Assembly: GCA_003132905.1 (NCBI GenBank)
Contig: PKZC01000356.1
Location: 16,832 to 26,099, forward strand
Source: Bryobacterales bacterium
GTDB lineage: Bacteria > Acidobacteriota > Terriglobia > Bryobacterales > Bryobacteraceae
Reading direction: 5' to 3'
Length of the DNA stretch: 9,268 nt
Under the pieces are notes generated by a model. That model was not told the origin of the DNA. It made no database searches and worked only from the letters and a program-made list of their open reading frames with translations. This document shows, piece by piece, positions 1 through 6,320 of this stretch; position 1 is the stretch's first letter, and each line of letters begins with the position of its first letter. Made by a program: the position numbers and the translations under genes.

Positions 1-3000
1 TGTCGGGAAATTGTTTGATCCCATTCCCAAAAGCGTGGGGCCCTCAAATCGCCGATGCCCATATTCCCATAAGTACCCGCGGTCGGCACTGCGAACGCAG
101 CCGGGTTAAGATAACTAACGCATGGGGCCGGAGAACAGGACTGTCCTTGGTTAGCAGTAGCTGTATTTGCCAACACTTGATTCGGCCGTTGTGGAACCGG
201 ATTATTTCCGGCGGGATTGAAGCCATTCAACGCATTGTCTGTGCCAAGTTCCGCTTCGAACGGTATCCCCGTACGAACTGTGTAGATGGTCGAAAGGGTC
301 CATCCAGTGCCCAGACGGCGCGCCCAAGTCCCTGAGAACGTCGGCGTGTTCACCACCAGGGTCACGTTCACGATGTGCCGGATGTCCAGCGACCCTACTG
401 TGCAAGGACCCATGTCCAGGTGCCGATCTACAGGTCCGTTGTTCTGATAGGGGGTGTTCAGATAAGTGGCTCCCGCATTGGCCAACTCGGTGACTGGAAG
501 GCCGATGCAGTGGGACCAGGTCCAATTCCCCGCCAGGTTCACGTTGTTCCCGAGCCTAAAGCGGGCGTTGGTGAGAAGACCGTCATAGTGTTGAGTCCCG
601 CTCGAATCCAGACTAGTTATGGACCCGTATTCATTGCCGGCCGACGGATTCGCTAGTTCCAGCAGGCGTCGCTGGTTCTCGTTTGCGGTGGTAGAGCAGG
701 GGCCCGGCTTGGTAAGACCATATTGTCCGGCAACGCAATTTCCAGGAATCAACTGGGGCGGATTCAAGTCGACGCCAGTCAATAGGTGGGCCAGTTCCGT
801 TCCCACGTAGGTGGCCGATAGAAAGAAACTCTTGGTGACCTGGCGTTGAATTCCGAAGTTCCATGAGTATTCAGTGGTGTTCTTTAGATCGGCCGGGATA
901 GGCAGGAAAGACTGATAGGGTAAGTCCGGGAAGACGGGGTTCTTGGAGTTGTAGCTGTAGGGGAATGGATTTCCGCCAGGAATGTTCGCGTAGGGGTTAT
1001 CGAGACTAACCGGAAAGCTCCCGACAACCGTGGTGCGGAAAGGCAACACCGAGGAGGTGTTTTCGTATAGATCCTCCCGAAAGAAATCATAGGCGATTCC
1101 GGCACCGGCCCGGATGGCGGTCTTTCCGTCCCCGAACGGGTCCCACGCCAAGCCGAGCCGGGGCTCCACATGGCCATACGCATTGTTCTGGCCGGATCTG
1201 CCGTTGAAGCCCTTGTCTCCTGCATAGAGAAATCCCGGAGGAGCGGTGGGAATCGCCGTGCTGCGAACGTTCTGATAAAAATTGCTCAAGCTGAAATCGT
1301 AACTATCGGACTGCTTAAACTGCACCGGGATGAAGGGATTCCAGCGCAGCCCATAATTCAGGGTTAACTTATGGCTCACCTTCCAGGTGTCAGCCGCATA
1401 CAATCCCACAAAGTTCTGGGTCACATTGTCAGGATTCGGATTAGCCTGATGAAACAAGGCCGCGTCTCCGGCGAGGAAGTCTACCATGGGCGAACCAAAA
1501 ATCCCCGCAAACACGAAGAAGCCCTCAGACCAGGCGTAAGAGCTCGCGTTCAGGAGGGCGCGCATCGTATTTACGCCAAAACTGATTTGGTGCGACCCAT
1601 GGATTATGCTCAGATCGTCATTGAGCCCGAAATTCGTAGTGGTGTCCGAACCGATAAAGAAATTGGCCCCGAAGTTTGTCGAGAATCCGTTCGCGGTGAG
1701 ATAGATCGGGATGAAGTTGCCGTAGTAATCGTACATATTGTTGATTCCCACTTGCTGTGGACCAAAAGTCTGCGCGCCCGGCGTGGTAGCGCCCACCCTG
1801 TTTCCAAAGACGCGGAAGGAGTTCACGACGGTGGTGCTGAACAAATACGTGTCGCCCAGAGCGAGGGAATTCGACATGTCGTTCGCTCCGGTGCCGTCGG
1901 TGGATAACACATTCTTGCTTATGTCATACGGCTGAGCAATGTTGATTTTAGTAACAAGGTAGCGCGCAAAAAGCATGTTCTTGCTGCTCAGGTTGTAATC
2001 CAGCCGTACGGGCACCTGCCATTCGTTCTCGTGTACAGGAATTCCGCTGAAAACCTGTCCACAGGCGTTGTTCGATTGGGGAAGATAGGACGCTATCTTT
2101 ACCGCTGCCGGACTGATGGGCAGCACCAGTTGACCGCCATGGACAACTGGCGAGTTGGCTATCCCCGCCGCTCCAGGACAGCCGGCTGAAATGTACGGTC
2201 CGAAGTTCCCAGTAAGTTCCGCCGGCGTGGGAACGTACGAGATGGTGGACTGGTTGTTCTGGCGAATCCGCGTGCCCTCGTAGCCTGCGAAGAAAAAGAA
2301 CTTATCCTTTTTGATGGGGCCGCCGATTACGCCGCCGAACTGATTGCGTTTCAGCCCATCCGCCACGGGCGCGAAGAAGTCACGCCCGTTCAGGTCGGTG
2401 TTACGAAAGAATTCGAAAGCGTCGCCATGGAAAGCGTTGGAGCCCGATTTGGTGACCGCGTCCACCGTTGCTCCCGAGTGCCCGCCGCCCTGATTAGCAT
2501 CCTGCGAGCTGGTTAGCAGCTTGAATTCCTGGAGCGCGTCGGGGAAAGGTAGAGGCATGTTAGTGCCGACGTACGTGTCGAGGTGCGAAGCTCCGTCCAG
2601 GTTGTACTGAACACTGTAGTCGGTTCCGCCGGCCACGCTGATGTTTACGCCGGTACTCATGGTGTATTGCGGCGACGAGGCTGTCTGGACCGCCAAACCA
2701 CTTAGCGTGATGAGATCGGTGGGCTGTCTTCCGTTCAGCGGCAGATCCAGGATTCGTTGAGTCTCAACCACGGTGCCAACGCCCATATCTCGCGTTTCGA
2801 CCGCCGTAGCGGCGGCCTCTACCTGGATCTGTTCGGTAATGTCACCGACTTTCAGCGTCACCGGTATGGTGGGGCTACTACCAACTTGCAGCACGATTCC
2901 GGTTTGAACGTAAACCTCGAAACCCATTTTCGTCGCTCGCAGCCGATACGGACCGAGGGGCAAGTTGGGAATGATGTACGAGCCGCTTGCATCGGTGGTA

Positions 3001-3203
3001 GCGGTTCTTTGGGCATCAGTGTCGGTTTGAGTCACGGTTATCTCAACGCCCTGCACCAGGGCGCCTGATGTATCTGCGACGGTGCCAGAAATTGTTCCAG
3101 TATCTTGCGCCATTAACGCAACGACACTCACCGACAGGATTAATATCCGCATGCTCACGTCAAGCAGACGCGCGCTTATAGTTGATCTCAAACGTTGAGC
3201 CAT
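1..3203 (-). CDS. TonB-dependent receptor, Oar-like, with carboxypeptidase-regulatory-like N-terminal domain (3' end beyond window)
   Basis: Outer-membrane beta-barrel receptor thought to bring large or scarce substrates into the periplasm using TonB/ExbBD energy. I read the minus strand from the ATG at 3203-3201 and found no stop in 1067 codons, so the gene is intact here and leaves the window at its 3' end. Residues about 18-32 are a hydrophobic signal segment ending in AQ. Residues about 36-120 form a carboxypeptidase-regulatory-like beta-sandwich (GTISGTVAD, then DASGSYIIPNLPLGPY). Residues about 124-260 are the plug, with LPLNGRQ at 154-160 and the NLDGAS stretch near 201. The barrel follows, with FFFFAGYEG near 302 and the late YGLRW and PRLGLAWDPFGDG motifs. 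Related proteins are about 1,100-1,200 residues, so roughly the last 50-120 residues are missing. A GAAGGG Shine-Dalgarno-like run lies 7 bases before the chosen ATG. An internal ATG at 3152 (residue 18) would give a more compact signal peptide but has a poorer ribosome site. The substrate is unknown. Confidence 0.93.
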   Translation of the reverse strand, partial: MAQRLRSTISARLLDVSMRILILSVSVVALMAQDTGTISGTVADTSGALVQGVEITVTQTDTDAQRTATTDASGSYIIPNLPLGPYRLRATKMGFEVYVQTGIVLQVGSSPTIPVTLKVGDITEQIQVEAAATAVETRDMGVGTVVETQRILDLPLNGRQPTDLITLSGLAVQTASSPQYTMSTGVNISVAGGTDYSVQYNLDGASHLDTYVGTNMPLPFPDALQEFKLLTSSQDANQGGGHSGATVDAVTKSGSNAFHGDAFEFFRNTDLNGRDFFAPVADGLKRNQFGGVIGGPIKKDKFFFFAGYEGTRIRQNNQSTISYVPTPAELTGNFGPYISAGCPGAAGIANSPVVHGGQLVLPISPAAVKIASYLPQSNNACGQVFSGIPVHENEWQVPVRLDYNLSSKNMLFARYLVTKINIAQPYDISKNVLSTDGTGANDMSNSLALGDTYLFSTTVVNSFRVFGNRVGATTPGAQTFGPQQVGINNMYDYYGNFIPIYLTANGFSTNFGANFFIGSDTTTNFGLNDDLSIIHGSHQISFGVNTMRALLNASSYAWSEGFFVFAGIFGSPMVDFLAGDAALFHQANPNPDNVTQNFVGLYAADTWKVSHKLTLNYGLRWNPFIPVQFKQSDSYDFSLSNFYQNVRSTAIPTAPPGFLYAGDKGFNGRSGQNNAYGHVEPRLGLAWDPFGDGKTAIRAGAGIAYDFFREDLYENTSSVLPFRTTVVGSFPVSLDNPYANIPGGNPFPYSYNSKNPVFPDLPYQSFLPIPADLKNTTEYSWNFGIQRQVTKSFFLSATYVGTELAHLLTGVDLNPPQLIPGNCVAGQYGLTKPGPCSTTANENQRRLLELANPSAGNEYGSITSLDSSGTQHYDGLLTNARFRLGNNVNLAGNWTWSHCIGLPVTELANAGATYLNTPYQNNGPVDRHLDMGPCTVGSLDIRHIVNVTLVVNTPTFSGTWARRLGTGWTLSTIYTVRTGIPFEAELGTDNALNGFNPAGNNPVPQRPNQVLANTATANQGQSCSPAPCVSYLNPAAFAVPTAGTYGNMGIGDLRAPRFWEWDQTISR

Positions 3204-3290
3204 ATCCCCACCCTTCGCGAACCTCGGAGTTAAAGCAGAATCGCTTTATGGAGTCTTATCCAGAAACCCTTGGGACGCAATCGATGAATT

Positions 3291-3305
3291 GTTAAGTTAT
3301 GTAAT
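3291..3305 (+). repeat. GTTAA-N5-GTAAT element (copy 1 of a spaced direct repeat)
   Basis: Two half-sites, GTTAA and GTAAT, are spaced by five bases so that they repeat every 10 bases, about one DNA turn. The element lies in the 147-base gap between the cytochrome gene and the TonB receptor gene. It closely resembles the element at 3842-3856: both carry AAGTTATGT in the middle. It overlaps the candidate -10 of the receptor promoter. A 10-base phased direct repeat is the usual form of an OmpR-family response-regulator site, and GTAAA-N5-GTAAA is the known CpxR box of enterobacteria. Assignment to any regulator here is inference. Confidence 0.4.
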
Positions 3306-3322
3306 CGGCTAAACGCCGTCAA
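3294..3322 (-). promoter_or_regulatory. candidate sigma70-like promoter for the TonB receptor gene
   Basis: On the minus strand TTGACG (3322-3317) is a five-of-six match to the -35 consensus. After a 17-base spacer comes TAACTT (3299-3294), a weak three-of-six -10. It would leave a leader of about 80-90 bases before the ATG at 3203. The -10 half is weak, so this is only a candidate; the receptor could also be co-transcribed with the cytochrome gene upstream, since no clear terminator separates them. Confidence 0.25.
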
Positions 3323-3350
3323 AGAAGTGAAGGCTCGCAGCAACGATAGC

Positions 3351-3797
3351 TTAATGCGGTTCAGCTTCCTGGCAAGTCGGGCAAAAGCGATATGCCTGGT
3401 GACAACCAAAGCACGCTTGATAGAGTGGCTCGCAAGCAATGAAAACGGCGTCGGCATCCTTCTTTAGTGCCGCCTGATGGGCACCCTTCGCCGCTTCCAC
3501 CAGCGCCTGGACGTGTCTCCTAAAATCCTCGGAGTGCGGGACAGGCTGCCCATTTTCTTTCAGTCGCCCAGGGGTCAGAATCAGGTTTCCGACTTCGGCC
3601 AGAACCGCGGCGTCGGTTTGAACTGCGATCCACTCCGCGTCGTTTTGCGGCGCGCGTTTCGTAACGTCAAACACGCCATTCGACTTTGGCAGCGAGATGC
3701 CCGCCATGATGTCGGCCAGAGAAGCATACGGTTTGTATGAGGATGGCGCTTGGGCCAGCGCCGCACCGGCGAGAAACAGCAATAACAGAATCCGCAT
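3351..3797 (-). CDS. exported cytochrome c of the c'/class II type (CxxCH near the C-terminus)
   Basis: A 148-residue protein with a classic signal peptide (MRILLLLFLAGAALAQ, likely cleaved after Ala15 or Gln16), giving a periplasmic protein of about 132 residues. The heme-binding motif CFGCH lies at 129-133, near the C-terminus, followed by a basic residue (Arg137). This, with the length and a helix-rich middle, fits the four-helix-bundle cytochrome c'/c-556 class, in which heme attaches to the last helix. Met31 sits where c-556-type proteins have the axial methionine; that role is inferred. Unusually, a second CxxC (CPTC, 139-142) without histidine follows the heme motif directly, and Cys122 precedes it. 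The gene is divergent from the hydrolase operon and is followed 147 bases later by the TonB receptor gene on the same strand, so it may share transcription with that receptor. An AGGG run three bases before the ATG is a poor ribosome site. The likely role is periplasmic electron transfer or ligand binding; the partner is unknown. Confidence 0.85.
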   Translation of the reverse strand: MRILLLLFLAGAALAQAPSSYKPYASLADIMAGISLPKSNGVFDVTKRAPQNDAEWIAVQTDAAVLAEVGNLILTPGRLKENGQPVPHSEDFRRHVQALVEAAKGAHQAALKKDADAVFIACEPLYQACFGCHQAYRFCPTCQEAEPH

Positions 3798-3841
3798 TGC
3801 CCTATTTAGCCTCGAAACGGGAAGCTTGGCGAAACATCATC

Positions 3842-3868
3842 GTAAAGTTATGTTAATCACGCTTTACA
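3842..3868. promoter_or_regulatory. divergent regulatory region: GTAAA-N5-GTTAA element within a GTAAAG/CTTTAC dyad
   Basis: On the plus strand GTAAA (3842-3846) and GTTAA (3852-3856) are spaced by five bases. On the minus strand GTAAA (3867-3863) and ATTAA (3857-3853) have the same spacing, so two similar direct repeats overlap on opposite strands. The outer arms GTAAAG (3842-3847) and CTTTAC (3862-3867) are a perfect 6-bp inverted repeat with a 14-base centre. The element lies between the divergent cytochrome and hydrolase genes, where one regulator could control both. The resemblance to CpxR/OmpR-type boxes is from known family sites; binding here is inferred. Confidence 0.4.
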
Positions 3869-3891
3869 CGCCCATTCGCAGCATGTAAGCT
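3863..3891 (+). promoter_or_regulatory. candidate sigma70-like promoter for the hydrolase operon
   Basis: TTTACA (3863-3868) is a five-of-six -35 match. A 17-base spacer separates it from TAAGCT (3886-3891), a weak -10. The -35 overlaps the right arm of the dyad at 3842-3867, which would suit control by a bound regulator. The predicted start near 3898 gives a leader of about 40 bases. The poor -10 keeps confidence low. Confidence 0.25.
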
Positions 3892-3924
3892 AACCGCGAC
3901 GCGTTGGGTGATCGCAGGTTGGGC

Positions 3925-3933
3925 GAAGGAGGG
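3925..3933 (+). promoter_or_regulatory. strong ribosome binding site fixing the hydrolase start
   Basis: GAAGGAGGG contains the full AGGAGG core (3927-3932), 7 bases before the ATG at 3940. It decides the start in favour of this ATG over an in-frame TTG at 3904, which has no such site and would place charged residues ahead of the signal segment. Confidence 0.8.
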
Positions 3934-3939
3934 TGTCTC

Positions 3940-5481
3940 ATGAAAAAACGTTCGGTGGCATGTGTGATCGGCGCGGTTGTAACGGTCGCGGTCACGATGT
4001 GGCTGACCGGGCGGACGCCCGCCAACGGCAACGGCTCAAAGCCGGCGGTTCACTCCACTTTACCGTCAGAGCATGCGGCCAAAACTATTTTGAACACTAC
4101 CCACCGACACCGGGAATGGGTGAATCTACCTCTCGGAGCGGCCGTCGTTCGTGCGTTTCTAGTCTACCCGGAGCGCTCAGACAAAGCACCGGTAGTGATT
4201 GTTAGCGGGACATATCAAGGCGCGAGCGACTGGGTTCGCGCGGCTGCCGACCAGCTTGCGGCCGACGGATTTCTTGCCGCAGTGCCGGACGTTTTATCCG
4301 GCATGGGTCCACATGGCGGCGACACCGAGTCGTTCCCTAACCCTGAAGCGGTTAGCTCCGCGATCCGTCGGATGAGCCGCGACGAGATTGCCCGCAGAAC
4401 CGCCGTCGTCCGGGACTACGCGATCGCGCTTCCGGCCGCGAGCGGAGAGAGTGCTACTCTTCAGCTCTCGCGGGACGATGCGCAAATCCAGGTTCGCTTC
4501 CAGAAGCGCTTTGCCAGTTTCAAGCTCAATGGCGAGTCCTGGCGGGATGCGATTTCTTTCCTTTCGAAGGAGACTGGCAACCGGCCGATGGTTGCAAGCG
4601 CGCCTGACACCGCTCACATGCAGATGGCCGGCATGTCAGCCGAAGATCATTCCGCTCACATCATGATGGCGATGGCCCAGCAGCCGCCTGGCGGTCGCGG
4701 TGGGCCGCCCGGCTATCCGGTGGGAAAACTACGCGACCTTCCGGCCGGCACTTTCAGTGCTACATCGACTCTGCTCCATTCGACGCTCCGCAAGGAGTTT
4801 GTCGATCTCCCGGTGGGCGACATCAAAATGCACACGTGGATCGAATATCCCGCCGGAGAAGGCAAGGCGCCGGTAGTGATCGTGATGCAGCACGGACCCG
4901 GAATGGACGATTGGCAGCGCGCGCTGGCAGACCAGTTGGCCCTGGAAGGATTCATCGCCGTAGCGGTAGATCTCTATTCGGGCTTGGGGCCGAATGGCGG
5001 AAACTGGGATTCGTTTGAAGGTGTCGATGCCGCGATGCGCGCGTCCGGCAAGCTGACCCCCGACGAAGCAATTCGGCGATACAAAGCTGCGTATGACTAC
5101 GGCATCAAGCTGCCGAGGGCGAACGGCAAGGTGGCAACCGTGGGATTCTGCGCGGGTGGCACTTACAGCTTCCGCTTCGCGGGCGAGGTTCCTGAGATCA
5201 ACGCGGCCGTCGTGTTCTATGGTACGCAGCCGAGCGCGGATATCATGGCCAAAATCAAGGCTCCGGTTTTGGGCTTCTATGGCGAAGATGATGCCCGCGT
5301 CACCGCCACGGTGGAACCAACCGTATCCGCTATGAAGCAGCAGGGGAAATCCTACGAGCCGCACATCTATCCGCACGCTACACACGGGTTTCTGGAATTC
5401 CAGGACCTGGCGGGCAACCCTGCCGCCACTGCGGATTCCTGGTCGCGAACCATCGCATTCTTGAATCAGAACCTGAAGTAA
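3940..5481 (+). CDS. exported tandem dienelactone-hydrolase-like protein, N-terminal half inactive
   Basis: A 513-residue alpha/beta-hydrolase of the dienelactone hydrolase (DLH) family, first gene of a three-gene operon. Residues 4-24 form a signal peptide or membrane anchor after MKKR. The C-terminal domain (about 285-513) is a complete DLH: the nucleophile Cys404 in GFCAGG (402-407), Asp451 in YGEDDARV, and His482 in HATHGF match the family's Cys-Asp-His triad. The N-terminal half (about 58-200) repeats the first part of that fold: APVVIV at 83-88 matches 310-315, DQLAADGF matches DQLALEGF, and SGMGPHGG matches SGLGPNGG. In it the nucleophile elbow is lost (Ser177 aligns with Cys404 but without the Gly context), and no matching Asp or His region follows. 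Between the halves, residues 226-245 are rich in Met and His, followed by a Gly/Pro stretch (249-260). The usual DLH is about 230-250 residues, so this one is doubled. The reaction is probably hydrolysis of a lactone or ester outside the cytoplasm; the substrate is unknown. Confidence 0.88.
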   Translation: MKKRSVACVIGAVVTVAVTMWLTGRTPANGNGSKPAVHSTLPSEHAAKTILNTTHRHREWVNLPLGAAVVRAFLVYPERSDKAPVVIVSGTYQGASDWVRAAADQLAADGFLAAVPDVLSGMGPHGGDTESFPNPEAVSSAIRRMSRDEIARRTAVVRDYAIALPAASGESATLQLSRDDAQIQVRFQKRFASFKLNGESWRDAISFLSKETGNRPMVASAPDTAHMQMAGMSAEDHSAHIMMAMAQQPPGGRGGPPGYPVGKLRDLPAGTFSATSTLLHSTLRKEFVDLPVGDIKMHTWIEYPAGEGKAPVVIVMQHGPGMDDWQRALADQLALEGFIAVAVDLYSGLGPNGGNWDSFEGVDAAMRASGKLTPDEAIRRYKAAYDYGIKLPRANGKVATVGFCAGGTYSFRFAGEVPEINAAVVFYGTQPSADIMAKIKAPVLGFYGEDDARVTATVEPTVSAMKQQGKSYEPHIYPHATHGFLEFQDLAGNPAATADSWSRTIAFLNQNLK

Positions 5482-5497
5482 AGTGTGGGGAGATGAA

Positions 5498-6301
5498 ATG
5501 ATCTGCAACAAGCGAAGAGTTGGACTGTGCGCGATTGTGGCGCTCACCAGCGTGAACCTCTTGGCGCAGGGATTCAGGCCGGGAGGTCCGCCGCCGAGCC
5601 CGAAGGCCGGCGCTCCTGTGGATATGACCGGATATTGGGTTGCGGAAGTTGTGGAGGACTGGAAGTACCGCATGCTGCCGGCCAGCAAGGCGAAAGCCCC
5701 GCCGCCCGGTCTGTTCGGCGGCGGCATCGGGGTGCCCGTGAATCCGGAAGGATTGAAGCTCACGATGGCTTGGGATCCCGCGAAGGACGAAGCAGCCGGC
5801 GAGCAATGCAGAAGCTATGGCGCCGCAAACATCATGCGAGTACCCGGCCGCCTTCACATCACGTGGCAAGACGAACAGACACTCAAAATCGAAACAGATG
5901 CTGGAATGCAGACCCGGCTTTTTCACTTTGGCGCCAGCCCCGCAGGGGGAGGAGATTGGCAGGGGGTATCGCAAGCGTCATGGGAGGCGCTGGAAGGCTT
6001 CGAGATTCCTGGCCTCGGGCGACTCTCCGGATTCGCATCGGAGAAGACCGGTTCGCTCAAGGTGGTGACAACCAAACTCAAAGCTGGGTATCTGCGAAAG
6101 AATGGGATTCCCTATAGCGCCAGCACCGTTCTCACCGAGTACTACGATGTGGCGATTGAACCGGACGGCGATACGTATCTAGTGATCACAACCACGGTGG
6201 AAGATCCGGTCTATCTGACGCAGCCCTACCTTACATCCACGCACTTTAAGAAACAATCCGACGCTTCGGGGTGGAATCCATCTCCCTGCACGGCCCGATA
6301 G
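5498..6301 (+). CDS. exported protein of unknown function, paralogue of the N-terminal domain of the next gene product
   Basis: A 267-residue protein. The ATG at 5498 is chosen because GGGGAG lies at 5487-5492, five bases upstream; an in-frame GTG at 5483 lacks such a site. Residues 1-24 are a signal peptide ending LLAQ, followed by a Gly/Pro-rich segment (26-40). From residue 41 the protein aligns by eye with residues 37-236 of the following gene product: VDMTGYW against IDISGSW, PVNPEGLKLTMAWDP against PLNEAGRLYALAWDA, and RKNGIPYS against HRGNGVPSS, then DPVYL against DPVFL. Two cysteines, Cys104 and Cys264, align with Cys91 and Cys236 of the neighbour and may form a disulfide in the periplasm. 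The predicted content is mostly beta strand. I recognise no catalytic motif and assign no function. It lies 16 bases after the hydrolase stop and 19 bases before the next start, so it is almost certainly co-transcribed; a binding or scaffold role for the neighbouring enzymes is possible but only inferred. Confidence 0.8.
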   Translation: MICNKRRVGLCAIVALTSVNLLAQGFRPGGPPPSPKAGAPVDMTGYWVAEVVEDWKYRMLPASKAKAPPPGLFGGGIGVPVNPEGLKLTMAWDPAKDEAAGEQCRSYGAANIMRVPGRLHITWQDEQTLKIETDAGMQTRLFHFGASPAGGGDWQGVSQASWEALEGFEIPGLGRLSGFASEKTGSLKVVTTKLKAGYLRKNGIPYSASTVLTEYYDVAIEPDGDTYLVITTTVEDPVYLTQPYLTSTHFKKQSDASGWNPSPCTAR

Positions 6302-6320
6302 ACATATGAAGGAGCGACAC

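Noticed and set aside
1371..1907. Plus-strand open frame of 178 codons opposite the TonB receptor gene
   Set aside because: It lies wholly antisense to an uninterrupted receptor frame with clear family motifs, has no signal peptide or recognisable domain, and has no convincing ribosome site. It is a shadow of the codon bias of the real gene.
1..3203. Possible frameshifts or pseudogene in the TonB receptor, because only scattered short frames with both start and stop are seen there
   Set aside because: Reading the minus strand codon by codon from 3203 gives one open frame to the left edge with family motifs in order. It simply has no stop within the window.
3311..3328. Small CGGC/GCCG hairpin after the cytochrome gene as a terminator
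   Set aside because: The stem is only four base pairs with no T-run, too weak to call a terminator.
3904..3939. Alternative TTG start for the hydrolase at 3904
   Set aside because: The AGGAGG at 3927-3932 is correctly spaced for the ATG at 3940, and the signal peptide begins there.
4729..5763. Minus-strand open frame of 344 codons opposite the hydrolase and next gene
   Set aside because: It is antisense to a frame with a full catalytic triad and crosses two real genes. Its translation is rich in Arg, Gly, Pro and Ser without domain features, as expected of a shadow frame in GC-rich DNA.
6306..6320. Alternative ATG start for the MBL-fold protein at 6306
   Set aside because: The AAGGAG ribosome site lies inside this stretch, six bases before the ATG at 6321, and no comparable site precedes 6306.
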